Shown here in pieces: positions 35,464 to 47,007 of a stretch of 64,000 bases of DNA. Below the pieces are notes generated by a model, which was given only the letters and a program-made list of their open reading frames with translations, did no database searches and was not told the origin of the DNA. The position numbers were made by a program, and so were the translations under genes. Source of the stretch: Calonectria ilicicola (Eukaryota; Ascomycota; Sordariomycetes; Hypocreales; Nectriaceae); assembly GCA_020809705.1 (NCBI GenBank), contig CP085832.1, positions 1,984,001 to 2,048,000 on the forward strand, given 5' to 3'. Every line of letters begins with the position of its first letter. Within the stretch, counting starts at the first letter, position 1.

Positions 35464-37512
35464 ATGTCCCTCCGGCATTGTGGGCGCTTGGCGCTCCGTC
35501 TTACTCGTCCAAACCTGCCGCGTCCGAACCACTCGTTGTTGGGCCATTGGGGGCCAAGTAGAGTCGCGAGCAGGCTCCGATTTTCAACCCAAGGCCCCAG
35601 ACAGAATGGTAAGTAGAGCCCCCAAAAGGGCAATCTTCAGCCTTGTGCGCTCGGCAGCAAAAAGCCAATTAAATTCCACCTCTTTAGCGACCCTGAGTTG
35701 CCAAGTCAAAGTCAAAAGCTTTACGCCTATCTGGATCCTAGTTCCAATGACCGGATGTTGAGGGAAACTTGACCCGTATCGCTGAGACTTGAATTGAGCA
35801 GGGGTTTTGCATTTGGGAGGGAAGCCTCGCCCAATGAATATGCGATCACAAGTGTGCACCTCGCTCAACCGTTTAAACCACAACAGGCCATGCCGTCATG
35901 CAATGATGTGCCGCGAATCAAGTCCAGCCTCGCTAACCTCGAGACGCAGACCAAAAGAGCCAGGGGAGTGGTCCTGCCCAAGACTCACAAGATGTTTCTA
36001 TATTGAAAAAAATGGGCGAGTCAGCAGCAACAACGCTGTCGTCTATTGTAGTTCTGGCACTTGGCTTCGCTGCTGCGGGCTACATATATCACAAGAGCTA
36101 CAAAAGACTCGTCCTCAAGAAGATGACAGTGGCATTCGAGCCAGGTGATCCTGTGCTTGAGCTGGCCGCCATTGGCAAAGACGTGCCCCGCATCCCCGGT
36201 GGCACGGGTGAGCATTGGATAATACGTGGCGAGCAGGAGAGGATAGACAATATAGTCCACGGAAACGACCACGGACACTACTTTCTTCTTGTCGGCGACA
36301 AGGGCTGCGGAAAGAGCAGCATGATCATCGAAGCCATGCGAAAGATCAACGGTGAAGGCGTAGCCATGTTCGAGGCCCACGCAGATTTGGAAATTTTCAG
36401 AATTAGGCTGGGCAAGGCTCTGGACTATGAATATCACGAAGATTATATTGGTGGGTACTTTAGCGAGCGAGGCCCTCGCGAAACCACTGCTCTTTTGGAT
36501 ATTGAGCGTGCTCTCAACAAGCTGGAGAAAGTTGCTATGGTCAAGCGACGACAGAGAGGAAAACCTCTGATTGTCATTGTCAATCAGATGCATCTGCTCC
36601 GCGACGACGAGGATGGCCAGGATCTGATTGAGCTCCTCCAACAAAGAGCCGAGCAATGGGCTGCCGCAAATCTGGTTACTATGGTCTTCAACTCTGATGA
36701 CTTTTGGGTCTACGAGCGTTTCAAGCAACTTGCCACGAGGATGGAGGTCATGTCAATCGTTGATCTCCCCAAGCAACAGGCTATTTCGGCTCTCCAGCGA
36801 TACAGGTTGAGGTACTTCAAGGAGAGACTCACTTCCGACCAACTTGAGCAAGTTTATGAGAGGGTTGGAGGCCGCCTCAGCTTCTTAAACCGGGTTGCTA
36901 AGAGTAAAAATATGCTTGCAACTTGCGACAAGATTAAGGAGAACGAGAAAAAGTGGTTTCTTAACCAGTGCTGGATCTTGGGTTCAGAGATGGATGACGA
37001 TGTTATGGACCAACAGAAATGGGCGGTAAGTTGATTTACGGTTATATTGTTGTTTCCAACCGTATCCGGCGCTAATATTTAACCGACAGGCTGCCGCAAT
37101 GGTCCTAGCAAAGGCTCTTGTTGACAAGGATGAAGCGGAACCGGCCTATGACGATGTGACTGGTCATGTCCTTCCCTCATTCCCTTTCCATCTTGCTCAA
37201 GAAATCATGACGCGATGCGATTTTATTAGAAAGCTCGACAGTTTGAACCTCTTCAGCATCACGAGCAACTCGGACGTGCGAGCCAGCAGCGTGCCTATGC
37301 AACTTGCCTTTAAGGAAATTTGTGCTGAACCTCGCTTTGAGAAACACCTGCAAGCCACCATCGATAGAATTAGCGACATTGAGAGCTTAGGCCGAACTCG
37401 CGAACTTGTTGCTAAGGACCTTGTTCTTGGTGGCCAATACGAAATTGAGCATAGCAAGAAGGGGACGACCGTGCGCTTACACCAAAAGGAGGAAGAAGAT
37501 GATGATGACTAA
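35464..37512 (+). CDS. Mitochondrial membrane-anchored P-loop (AAA-like) ATPase
   Basis: Proposed exons are 35464-35608, 36025-37025 and 37090-37512, giving 522 residues. The first exon reads as a mitochondrial presequence: many Arg, no acidic residue, and Arg-Leu-Arg-Phe-Ser-Thr near 41-46 like a processing site. It ends at a strong GTAAGT donor and joins in frame to a TCAG acceptor 416 bases on. A simpler alternative starts at the ATG at 36012 and lacks the presequence. One transmembrane segment lies at about 54-70. Walker A Gly-Asp-Lys-Gly-Cys-Gly-Lys-Ser is at 139-146. The Walker B strand near 231-236 (Ile-Val-Ile-Val-Asn-Gln) has Asn-Gln in place of the acidic pair. A helical C-terminal region, possibly winged-helix, ends in an acidic tail. 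Probably anchored in the inner membrane. Its substrate and role are unknown. Confidence 0.8.
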
Positions 37513-38070
37513 GGGGCTGCAAGCAACGCGCACTTGGTCTTGGGTGACTGCCCATGATTTAATTTATACGTTTACGTGGTGAGTTTTGGCGATGGTGATA
37601 TTTAGAGACGCGAGAGAGTGCAGGCACTTTGGAAATTTATCCGGCGAGAGAGGCTGGACACTGCCCGCCCCTTGGAGCGAGCGGGTTGAAATGAAGGCGA
37701 TGATGGAAGAAGCATTGAGGTTCGATAAACGCGGCCTGTACAACACTGACTACTTAGATTTCCTTGGCTCATGTCGAAACCACACCTGTACCTACTACGT
37801 TTGTGTACTAGAATCCAGAATTTTCCTTGCTGTTTTAAATGAATAATTTCCGCAAACACGAACTGCGCTGCTGGACCACCCACTTACATGCTTCTTCCTG
37901 CCTGAACTCTCAGGCCGCAAGCAACGTGCACGAGCGGCCGTGGCTGTTCTCACGGCGACGGAGACGCGCGACGCCAATTTTTTACCCCTAGGCCCCACAG
38001 CATTTTGATTCTCCTTACCCTACACATCTCCTGCCTCTGGACAGGACTCACACGCATCTTCATATCATCA
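37513..38070. other. Intergenic, about 560 bases
   Basis: Short spacer between two + genes, containing the 3' UTR of the ATPase gene and the promoter of the REB1-like gene. Nothing else is recognised. Confidence 0.6.
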
Positions 38071-41034
38071 ATGTCCTCCCACAGCAAGTGGCCTGATTTT
38101 CGCCTTGCATCTACGCTTTGGTCTCTGGTTGGCTCGCCCAGCGGTCCCGAAAAACCAACCAGTGGCGATAGTGCCTCACCGCCGGAAACCCACGACCATC
38201 AACACCCGGAGCTTCCTTCTGACGAACGCGACAGCGAGCGAGACGGGTCGCGCAGAGCTTCACCCGTCATGATGGACCCGGAGATGCAGCCAATTGATGG
38301 CGTCGAGAGCTTCGATAACTTTGAACACGATGCCCAGGTCGACGGCGTGCCCGACAATGACGAGCCCGACTTTGGCACTCTCGAAATGTTTGACAGCAAT
38401 GCGACCGAAGCGCCATACGCCTCCCAAATACATGATGCTGAATTTAATCAACCGAGCAAAGCACCCGAGGCAGTCATGGACGATGCGCCACCATCGTCGC
38501 ACAAAAAATCGAAACGCGAAAAGAAGGACCGAAAGAAAAAAGGAACACCGCAAGAAAGCGAATCTCCACAGCCGACCCCCGAGGATGAACCTTCTCGCAA
38601 GAGCAAGAGGTCGAAGAGAAAGTCTGCCCAGTTTGCTGAGATCGCGGATAGCTTTATCGCGTCAACCGAAGACCAAACACAGCCATCAAATGACGATATC
38701 ACTTCGTCTGGTGAGGTTGTCGAGGCATCATCCAAGGCAAAGAGAAAGCGCAAGTCGTCTGATGTCACCGAGGGACGACGAAAGAAGAGGCGCCCTCATG
38801 AAGATGTCATTGAGGCGTCGCAGGATGTGGTGCAGGCTACTGCATCTTCGGAAGAGAATGTTGATGCCATGGACGTTGACGCTCACTCTCATGTTCAAGC
38901 TACTCAGGGCTTTTCCGACGATAAAGATCTGGGGACCGATGCTCAGCCCCTCGCCGAGTCCGATGGTACCGGCAACAACATTGGCCACGATGTAGAAAGC
39001 CTTGCCAGAGAGGCCTGGAATGAACACATCAATGGGCAAGCTCAGGCCCAGATCGAGGCTGAGGCTGATGTTTATGACGTTCCTGGAAGCCCTATCGACA
39101 CACCCAATCCTCCTAGTAGCAACCCGAAACGGTCTCGATCGACCCGACCGAAAAAGGCCAAGCCTACCTACTTTGAAAAGTCTCCATCACCAGAAAAGGA
39201 TGGGACATACGGCGAAGTACCATCACCAACAGCCAAGCCCCGAGCCCGAGGAAGGAAGGCTACCAAGAAGAAGAAGTCAGAGTCTGCCGACATGGCTTAT
39301 GGAGCACAGGGTGACGAGGCTAGTGGCCCTCAGCGTCGAAATAGGATGGGCGACTTCACCACGGGCCGATTCAGTGATAATGAGCTGAGCCGTATTGCCA
39401 TTGCGGTCGAAGCCTTCCGAGCCGATCACGAGATGAGCCAATATCAGGTCAACGAGATGATCCATGCACCAGGAGGAACAACGGCTGGTGACGATCACGC
39501 GGCTCTTTGGGTTCGTGTGTTCGCTACATGCCCTGATCGCCACAGGCAAAAAATTATCAACATTACCCGCAAAAAATTCCACAACTTTGTTGCGCGTGGA
39601 ACATGGACGGCTGACCAGGACGCTGAACTCCGTGACCTCATTGAGGTTCATGGCACCAAGTGGTCGAAGATTGCTGGGATCATTAACCGCCACCCCGAAG
39701 ATCTTCGCGATCGTTACCGCAACTATATTGTCTGCGGTGACGCACAGAGAAAGGATGCCTGGGATGAAAAGGAGGAACAAAATTTGACACAGTACGTCAT
39801 GGAGGCCATGGGTGCCATTGATGAACTCCGACGAATCCAGCCCAGCCGAGAGCTTCTCAAGAAACCATATGAAGAGCTTATTGACTGGCAAAATATCTCC
39901 GAGCGTATGCTACGAACTCGCAGTCGTCTTCAGTGCATTACAAAATGGAAAGCCATGAACCTTAAGACTCATGGGAAAGACAAGCTTGTCTCCCGTGAGC
40001 CGGGTGCCCGAATCAGCTTCCCTCTTGAGAAAGCTCGGCGCCAGATTTCTCAGTTGCCTGATATCGAGAAGTATCGCTTTGTTCTCGCCATTTATGCGTC
40101 GTCTGCTATGGACGATTCCAAGATTCCCTGGCAGAAGTTGGTTGACAAAGCATTCCGTGAAAAGTGCCAGCGCCCTGCCCAGATGCTACTTTGGCGACGT
40201 CTGAAGCATTGCGTTGAGGACTGGGATCGGAAGACTGTGATGGACTGTGCCGAGTATCTCATAGAATACTACAACCAGTCGTCAGAAACAATGCCGGATA
40301 TCAATGATCAAAACTACGATGATGCTGATGAGATGGAGTTTGTTGGAACTCTCCCATCTTCGAATATTATCAATGGATCTCACAACATGGGTAATGGAAT
40401 CAGCGACGAGTTTGTTGGGGATTCTGATGTCGAGGAGCAAGCTGATGGTGAGCCGATGATGGATATTGACCAGGTTGGTGTGCCAGACGAAAATATCCAG
40501 CCTGACTTGCCGATTGAGCCAATGGAAGCCATTGATTCCGCCGAAGCTTTAATTGAGGCTGCTATGGAAGCTCCGATGGAGGCTATCCAGCCAGATCTCC
40601 CTGTGGAGCCTATTGAATCTCCACAGCCAGAAGAACCTGTCGAGCCTGTTGAGGCTGTCGAACCTGATGAGCTCGACGAGCCCGTTGAACCAGTTGAGCC
40701 AGCTCCTCCCAAGGCTACGCGCGCTGCCAAGAGATCTGCTCCTGGAAAAGGACGTGCTCCTCGCAGAGGAGCTCCTCCTAAGCCTACACCAGCGAAAAAG
40801 CGAGCCTCGAGGCGAGCAGCTCCCTCTCAAGACCCTATTGAGGATGATGATGCGCTTCTGACACAGCCTGGCTCTACCGCTGAGAACAACTCCGAGATTG
40901 ACGAAGTGCGACCCCGAAAGCGAAAAACACCTGGCAGATTCCGAGCTGTTAATAATAATGCCGAGGCCAAGAGTGATGGCTCCGACAGTGTGATGGATGA
41001 CATGGAGGACTTGCCTGCTCGCATCGCGGCTTAA
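38071..41034 (+). CDS. REB1-like Myb/SANT DNA-binding protein (RNA polymerase I termination factor type)
   Basis: Single exon, 987 residues from the ATG at 38071; the frame is open further upstream but has no better start. The N-terminal half is acidic and Ser-rich with several Lys/Arg clusters that look like nuclear localisation signals. Residues about 505-555 form a clear Myb repeat: Gly-Thr-Trp-Thr-Ala-Asp-Gln-Asp, then Lys-Trp-Ser-Lys-Ile-Ala-Gly, ending Asp-Arg-Tyr-Arg-Asn-Tyr. A second SANT-like unit follows (Trp-Asp-Glu-Lys-Glu-Glu ... Trp-Gln-Asn-Ile-Ser ... Cys-Ile-Thr-Lys-Trp) and a third near 684-715. This matches the REB1/TTF1 arrangement, in which Myb units bind rDNA terminators and promoters as a general regulatory factor. 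The C-terminus has Glu-Pro-rich repeats (about 810-890) followed by a basic Ala/Pro/Arg/Lys stretch. The gene symbol is left open because the assignment rests on pattern alone. Confidence 0.78.
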   Translation: MSSHSKWPDFRLASTLWSLVGSPSGPEKPTSGDSASPPETHDHQHPELPSDERDSERDGSRRASPVMMDPEMQPIDGVESFDNFEHDAQVDGVPDNDEPDFGTLEMFDSNATEAPYASQIHDAEFNQPSKAPEAVMDDAPPSSHKKSKREKKDRKKKGTPQESESPQPTPEDEPSRKSKRSKRKSAQFAEIADSFIASTEDQTQPSNDDITSSGEVVEASSKAKRKRKSSDVTEGRRKKRRPHEDVIEASQDVVQATASSEENVDAMDVDAHSHVQATQGFSDDKDLGTDAQPLAESDGTGNNIGHDVESLAREAWNEHINGQAQAQIEAEADVYDVPGSPIDTPNPPSSNPKRSRSTRPKKAKPTYFEKSPSPEKDGTYGEVPSPTAKPRARGRKATKKKKSESADMAYGAQGDEASGPQRRNRMGDFTTGRFSDNELSRIAIAVEAFRADHEMSQYQVNEMIHAPGGTTAGDDHAALWVRVFATCPDRHRQKIINITRKKFHNFVARGTWTADQDAELRDLIEVHGTKWSKIAGIINRHPEDLRDRYRNYIVCGDAQRKDAWDEKEEQNLTQYVMEAMGAIDELRRIQPSRELLKKPYEELIDWQNISERMLRTRSRLQCITKWKAMNLKTHGKDKLVSREPGARISFPLEKARRQISQLPDIEKYRFVLAIYASSAMDDSKIPWQKLVDKAFREKCQRPAQMLLWRRLKHCVEDWDRKTVMDCAEYLIEYYNQSSETMPDINDQNYDDADEMEFVGTLPSSNIINGSHNMGNGISDEFVGDSDVEEQADGEPMMDIDQVGVPDENIQPDLPIEPMEAIDSAEALIEAAMEAPMEAIQPDLPVEPIESPQPEEPVEPVEAVEPDELDEPVEPVEPAPPKATRAAKRSAPGKGRAPRRGAPPKPTPAKKRASRRAAPSQDPIEDDDALLTQPGSTAENNSEIDEVRPRKRKTPGRFRAVNNNAEAKSDGSDSVMDDMEDLPARIAA

Positions 41035-41583
41035 GCCCATCGCAAGTGTAATGAAACCTACCGAGATGGGATGGAGTCGACAGCTCATATAAAAATAAAA
41101 GCCTGGCTACGAGAGTGTATGAATACCTGAAACCAAGCTCATGGATGAAGACGCGGGGGACTAGGTGTATAATATAAAACGCTGCGCGCTTTTCTCTTTG
41201 TTTTCGTCAACAAACACGTTCTGGACGGCAATGAACTAGGCAATAGAGGAGTACTTTCTTTTTCATCAGAGCAATAATGGGCTTGTTCCTTGGTCTTCTC
41301 ATTATATTCGAGTATTACAATTGTTACAACCATTATTCCAAAATTTGGATTTATCCCCTTAGCCCCCCCCATTAGTAATAGAACCCACAAAACGGATAGT
41401 AGAAGTTTGATGAATGCTGTGATATTCCGATGCGTTGCATTCGTAGTTCTCATTACTCGTGGATGTCTAGCCAGCTCTAAACCTCAATATTTCTTTTTTT
41501 ACCGCCAGTCAACGATGACCGTACCAAAAAATGCTACAACACAGTCAAAACATATCCACCATGCGTTCTCAACATGACCAAGC
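41035..41583. other. Convergent 3' flanks
   Basis: Spacer between the convergent REB1-like (+) and APC10 (-) genes. AT-rich with possible polyadenylation signals (AATAAAA near 41093). No gene is seen. Confidence 0.6.
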
Positions 41584-42869
41584 TCATCGAATCTCAGGCT
41601 CTCGCATAAAGTCAGGGATTGCCAGCCCAGTGTCCACAATTTCGGGTCGTATCAATCCTGATTGCCTTTTTACGCCGCTGACTCTGACGTTTCTCTCTAC
41701 AGCTTCATCCACCAGCTCTAGGACCTCATCTACGGGGTTTCCATCCCGTCCAGGAGCTTGTGATGAGTCGGCGTCAAAGGCATAGATCTTTATGCCACGA
41801 AGGTGTGTGTCCTTGCCATTCTGGTGGTTCTCTAGTATCTCCATCTGCAAGACATACGACACAAGCGTGTTACCATCTGGATCGCCACCGGCGCCAGCGA
41901 GCGGTACTTGCTGCCAGCCAACGGGACTCTCCAGGGCCATCGAAGCGAACTCGATGAGGTTGTTTTCACTGGTGCCGGACTTGAAGAGGATCTTTGTTGG
42001 TGTGTATGATTCATCCTCATTGTAGTCGACGAAGAAGCGAATGTCACGGATGCCAACCCTCTTGACAAAGTAAATGGTGAGCTTGTGAGGTTGGGGGCCA
42101 TCGGACCTGTTGGGTCATGTTAGCTAGGTATGTAGAGGGTAAGCAGTGATGGCATGGGAACTTACTGCCAGTAAAGCTTGAGGTCATCGCTCCGGAGTTC
42201 CAACACGCCGTTACCAGGTTTATGGCTGCTGACTGTAAACCGTGCCAAATTCGAGATTTCCTTGAGGCCGACGGTAGCTGGATCAATAAGAGGAGCACTC
42301 TCATGCTCCTCCTCAACCTGCTCCTCCTCGATGCTTGTTTCATCACCTTCGTATTGTTCCTGCGAGAGCACCTCATCGTCGTCGTCATAGGACATGGACT
42401 GGGTTTGTTGTTCCAATGCCATGGGGGCGGCAATGGCACCGCCAGGGCGGGCCATGCCAAGCACACTCAAATCAGGCTCAGAATCCGAGTCATCCGAATC
42501 GACCAAGGGCATGCTAAGCCGCGGGTGATCAGCGGGCTGAGCAGCTAGACCAGGGTTAGCATCGAGCAAATGATCGATGTGATGAGAAAGCTGAGCGAGA
42601 CGCATGTCATGAAGCCCGAGTTGCTCGTGGAGGTTTAAAATGCTTTGGTATTGGTGGGCATAGGTGATGCGGCGGTGCTCGAGGGCTCGTAACACTGCGA
42701 AATAATTCTCCTTGTCCACAGACGGAATAGGCCGTGTGGTACGCTCGCGAGAGCGACTGAGGCAGCCAGAAGGCGATGTCGGCAGGTCTTGGAGCGGAAC
42801 TCGCTTGAGGGGAGTGAGTGGTGGGCTGAGAGGAAATTGTGGAACAGCGTGCTCTTGAAACGAGACCAT
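41584..42869 (-). CDS. APC10: Anaphase-promoting complex subunit 10 (DOC domain)
   Basis: Two exons on the minus strand, 42869-42166 and 42106-41584, joined by a 59-nt intron with a CTAAC branch site, give 408 residues. From about residue 202 the DOC (galactose-binding-like jelly-roll) fold is clear: Leu-Lys-Glu-Ile-Ser-Asn-Leu-Ala-x-Phe-x-Val-Ser-Ser-x-Lys-Pro-Gly-Asn-Gly-Val, then Tyr-Trp-Gln-Ser-Asp-Gly-x-Gln-Pro-His, a Tyr-Asn-Glu-Asp-Glu-Ser-Tyr-Thr-Pro segment, and a closing His-x-Arg-Gly-Ile-Lys-Ile-Tyr. In the APC/C ubiquitin ligase, Doc1/Apc10 helps form the D-box degron receptor and gives processivity in mitosis. The 200-residue N-terminal extension, with Pro-rich start and acidic stretch (about 150-190), is longer than in yeast Doc1. 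The C-terminus ends Pro-Glu-Ile-Arg, without an obvious strict Ile-Arg-adjacent oddity beyond the known C-terminal IR tail that docks on the TPR subunits. Confidence 0.93.
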
Positions 42870-45334
42870 GGTGAGGATGGGAAGGTATGCTCAGCCGACT
42901 TGGCGGGATATTACGGAGTCTAACACAAGGAAACGATGGGAGCTCGGAAGATGCTGGAGATGCAGCACGATAGATGAAGCGAGGGTGAGGAAACAAGGCT
43001 TCGATATGACGGATGAGTGGGAATGAATAGATGGCAAAGGTTGATGGGTTGAAGGGCTGAAAACCTTCTGCAAATGCGAAACGGAGATAGGTGAGGCATC
43101 AGGGTGAAGCTGAGGGGGACATGTATTTGCGGGGTGGATGACTGCGGCTGCAGTTGGCGTGGCTGCGTCACCTCACATTGTGCAGCATGCTAACTTTTTT
43201 TTCCCTCTTCATGTTCCTTTTTTTGAAGTTGTCAAAGACAGCCACAAAGAAAAGGCGGTAAAAATGGAGCGAAACCAAAATAATAAGAGAACCGTCCAGA
43301 GACATTTACTTACTGCGGTAGAGACGGAACGGGTTTGGAGGCGGCGCGCGATGGGGCTGCTCGACGGGCTGATCCGGCGTCCGATGCAGTGGGGGAGGGG
43401 CATCGGGAGTCATCAAGGATGCAGACGGCATTCGCCCGCGGCCTCGTGCGGCAGCATTCGGGGCCCCCGGGGGCGACAAGACACCATGTTCGGCGCTCGC
43501 ATTCAAATTCGCTGCATGGACGTTGGATTGGGCGTGGTGTGCATGGCCGCCTGCTTGTCGTGCTCGACGAGAGCCACGAGTTATATCCATGTTGGGAACA
43601 AAAGCCACGAGGGCGTCAGGTTGTGCCTGATAAGATTGGTTGGATATTGAAACGTCGCTGCGTCGGGTACAGCTGCCTGCGCATACGTGCGTTTGGCTCA
43701 ATGCAACTTCGGCCGTGTCATGAGTTCACTGGACAGCTTTGGACGCGTTGTCGTCCACCCATCGGCCGAGTGGAGCTCCGAAGACCTACGAAGAGCTACG
43801 CGCTGTCACGTGAGACAACACCACAAATATCCAGATGCTCAGATATCCAGGTACCCATGTATGTACCATAAAGACCGACCCCTGCTCAGTTCGTGCCGTA
43901 GCTTCGCATTGCATCGTTTAGCATCGTCATCCACCACCATGGGTCAATTACTGCCAACTTTTTTCAACCTGCGCACTCTCACCTCTCGAATCCCCATTAT
44001 TTGTCATTTTCCAGTTCAAGCGAGCAATCTTCTCCAACATCGATATTCCCCTCACTTCCATATGAACTGCAAAGCAATGGAGTCATTGCAACCTTATCCC
44101 CCACCAGCCTTGGCCGTTCCAACACGCTCTCCATTTCCATCGTGGCCAGGTTCATGTCTTTTCCCCATCTCGCCACCGCTCCTCTCAAGATTGCCGAATT
44201 TCTTGTCATGATCGGATCTTGCTATGGTGGGTCGAGCCGTTGTCAATGCTTCCTCGGGGCGCAGAGTGCAGCTCATCGATTCCCTGCCGCACGTGTGAAA
44301 CGTGCTGCACGACAGTTCAATTGTCTAATTCTCTAACAGACCATGGCCGGCCTCAATGCGTGGGAAAGTTGCCAACAAATCGAGGCCTTGAACCCCTGTC
44401 AATCATTTCGGCCGAACCAGTGTTCGTGCGCTTTTCCAGCCACCTCGCAATCCATTTTTCCCATTTGACTAGTTTTAGATCAGATGAAGGGATCATCCCA
44501 CTTCAGCCTCAACCGCAGCGTTGCATCGGAGTGTCGATCTGGGCCATCTAGCCTTCTGATGTTTCGCGCCAAAGTATGCAGATATGCGTAGTCTGCTGAA
44601 ACAACGCTCCCCCGGCTTGCGGGGTGAGACCTCGTGGTTATCGCTGGGCAAATAGCTCCGTCTGAGGTTGGGAACACGTTGGTGCGGGTCAGCTCGCCAA
44701 CCTCGACTTACAGCCATCATCCCAGTTCATAACCCAGCTTTGTCTGCTCACCGCCTGCCATGATTGGTGCCGATCACGACTCAAATCAGTTGTACGCCGA
44801 GATCGTCTAGATCGGAGGCGATCGAAAACTTGCTATTCGGCGTCACGCCCACAATCCTTTAGCTCAAGCCGCCTGCTGGCCACGTCGGCCTACAGTTCTT
44901 CTAGGGTCTTCCTCCAAGGGCATCCCATGGACGAAACTTGATTCTCACAATCGCCGAAGCTTCGTAACCCTTCTTCGAATGTGCCTATGCATGCCACGGC
45001 TTCCTCGCAACCCTCACGGCTCATCCGGTCATGCCCATGGTCATGTACTCTAGGGTTCCTGGGAAAATGCCTCCTACCCACTCAGCCATGCGAGGGTGTA
45101 AGCGATGTCATCGCCCAGGATGAATTGGGACAATCAAGGCCGAGCAGGCTTTTTTCTTGTCCAGCCTCCCGTTCATTGACAGCTTGAACAAGTATATATC
45201 TAGGCATTTCAGAAGCCCTCAGAAACTGCTTTCTGAACTGGCATCATCTCATCACTGTGCTCTTTCTGGTACACCTTTCTCATATCTTAGCGGGACCCTC
45301 TTTCTTTGTGGTGGCCTCTGTCCTTGCCGTCAAC
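42870..45334. other. Divergent promoter region between APC10 and aquaporin, about 2.5 kb
   Basis: Holds both promoters. CT-rich leader sequence precedes each start (about 42880-43100 on minus, about 45230-45330 on plus). One exon-like minus-strand frame (43314-43590) is listed separately. The rest shows no credible gene. Confidence 0.5.
43314..43590 (-). CDS. Possible isolated first exon of an unidentified gene
   Basis: A minus-strand frame of 92 codons starts with ATG, reads as an Ala/Pro/Arg/His-rich chain (Arg-Gly-Arg-Met-Pro-Ser-Ala-Ser-Leu-Met-Thr-Pro in the middle) and ends exactly at a strong donor, CGCA followed by GTAAGT. The expected downstream exon would fall between here and the APC10 start, but no continuation has clear coding character. 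It may be an upstream exon or uORF of the APC10 transcript, a small gene, or chance. The family is not recognised. Confidence 0.25.
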
Positions 45335-47007
45335 ATGTCTTCACTTCATTCTCCCACCCATCCTCGCTCAGCCCGGAGCACACCAGCTCCTAATGTCTCA
45401 GCATTCAGCCCACCAGGTGATACTACTCCTGAAGAAGAGGCTGAGCGTCCTGGTTCATCGCCTACTGCTCCCCTTGAGCCGGCTGTCACACGGGGATCTG
45501 ATTCAGACAGGGCTCTTCACGCTAGTGTCAGTCATGATGGCCTTCGCCCACGTGCAGGTTCGCGAGCTGGTGGTTCAACCCCAGCTCCAGCAAAAGGCCA
45601 TGTACGCCGAGGCTCTCACGAGCCAGACCCTCTCCAATATTCTTCCTCCTTCAGATCACAAAGGGCTCGTCTCCGCGATGACTGGGACTTTGACTATGAC
45701 GGTGGCCGCGACTACCCTCCTATGCGGGACTATGACCGCTATTGGAGGGCTGATCCTCGTCTTGATCGATATACGTCCCGCCGGGGCCCATTTCCTCCTC
45801 CCACATATCTTAACAGGGGCGGACGACACGCTATGTTGCAAGATTCGGATGAGGAAGCATACCACGATGACCCTCGTTACGTCAAGGATGCATATGAGAG
45901 CACACGGATGCGCCGACCCACTGATGAAGAGATGGGACTTGGTCCTGGACCTATGCGACGACGAGGCTCTGATCTCCACAGTGCGCTCGCCGTTACCAGA
46001 CTTGACTGGAACCACCTTACTCCTGAAGAGAAGAAGGAGGTGATGCGAATTCCCTTGACTCAATGGATGAACTCAGACTTTAAAAACCACCTTGTCGCTA
46101 CTTTGGGCGAGCTCGTCGGAACCACCATGTTCCTGTTCTTCGCTTTTGCTGGCACTGAGGTTGCCAACATCCAATCCCGAGCTCAAAGCCAAAATACAAC
46201 CACCGGAGAAACCACTGGTTTTGACATTGCCGTGCTGCTGTATATTTCTCTTATCTTTGGATTCTCTCTGATGGTCAACGTGTGGATTTTCTTTCGCATT
46301 AGCGGTGGTCTTTTTAACCCTGCAGTCACTTTGGCCATGGTCTTGGTTAGGGGCGTGAGCGTAGTTCGGGGCGTATGTCTTTTCTTTGCGCAAATGTGCG
46401 GCGGTCTTCTGGCCTCCGTTATTGTGAGGTTCCTTTTCCCAGAGCAGTTCAACGTTCGAACTACTCTGGGACAGGGCACATCCATTGCTCAGGGAGTCTT
46501 TATCGAGGCTCTTCTGACAGCTGAGCTGGTTTTCACCATCTTTATGCTTGCCAAGGAAAAGCACCGGGCGACCTTTATCGCTCCTGTAGGCATCGGCCTG
46601 GCTCTTTTCATTGCAGAGATGGCTGGTGTGCAGTTCACCGGAGGTTCCTTGAACCCTGCACGAAGCTTTGGACCCTGTGTTGTGACACACACTTTTGACT
46701 CTGAGCATTGGATCTACTGTAAGTTGCCTAGTATGCTTTCGCAAAAAGCCACTAACTTATTTTTTCTCTAGGGGTCGGTCCCTTTATTGGATCTCTCATT
46801 GCATGCATGTTCTACCGGTTTATCAAGACTCTGGAATACGAGGTAAGCCCACCCACGAGGTTTTATCATGGACTGTACTAACTGTACCAGATGGCCAACC
46901 CAGGCGCTGATGGCGATGATTTCAATGACCCAACAAAGAACCCTGAGAAGCGGGCTGAAATCCAAATTGCGAAGTCCGCATCCAAGCCCCCATCGGTTCT
47001 AGGCTGA
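45335..47007 (+). CDS. Aquaporin/aquaglyceroporin (MIP family) with long N-terminal extension
   Basis: Three exons, 45335-46718, 46772-46842 and 46891-47007, give 523 residues. Residues 1-240 are hydrophilic, rich in Ser, Pro, Arg, Asp and Tyr, and probably cytosolic and disordered. The six-helix MIP fold follows from about 250 to 500. Both pore signatures are intact: Asn-Pro-Ala-Val-Thr at 328 and Asn-Pro-Ala-Arg-Ser at 440. The half-helix loops and the Gly-Glu-Leu-Val-Gly-Thr start of TM1 are typical. Intron 1 falls inside TM6. The C-terminus ends in a charged tail. Such channels pass water, and in some fungal subfamilies glycerol or small solutes, across the plasma or internal membranes. 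I cannot assign selectivity from sequence. The start at 45335 is the first ATG in the frame; the open frame upstream has only GTG. Confidence 0.92.

Noticed and set aside
42607..42996. Minus-strand frame overlapping the APC10 start
   Set aside because: Out of frame with APC10; upstream part is 5' leader and downstream part is a shadow of the APC10 coding exon.
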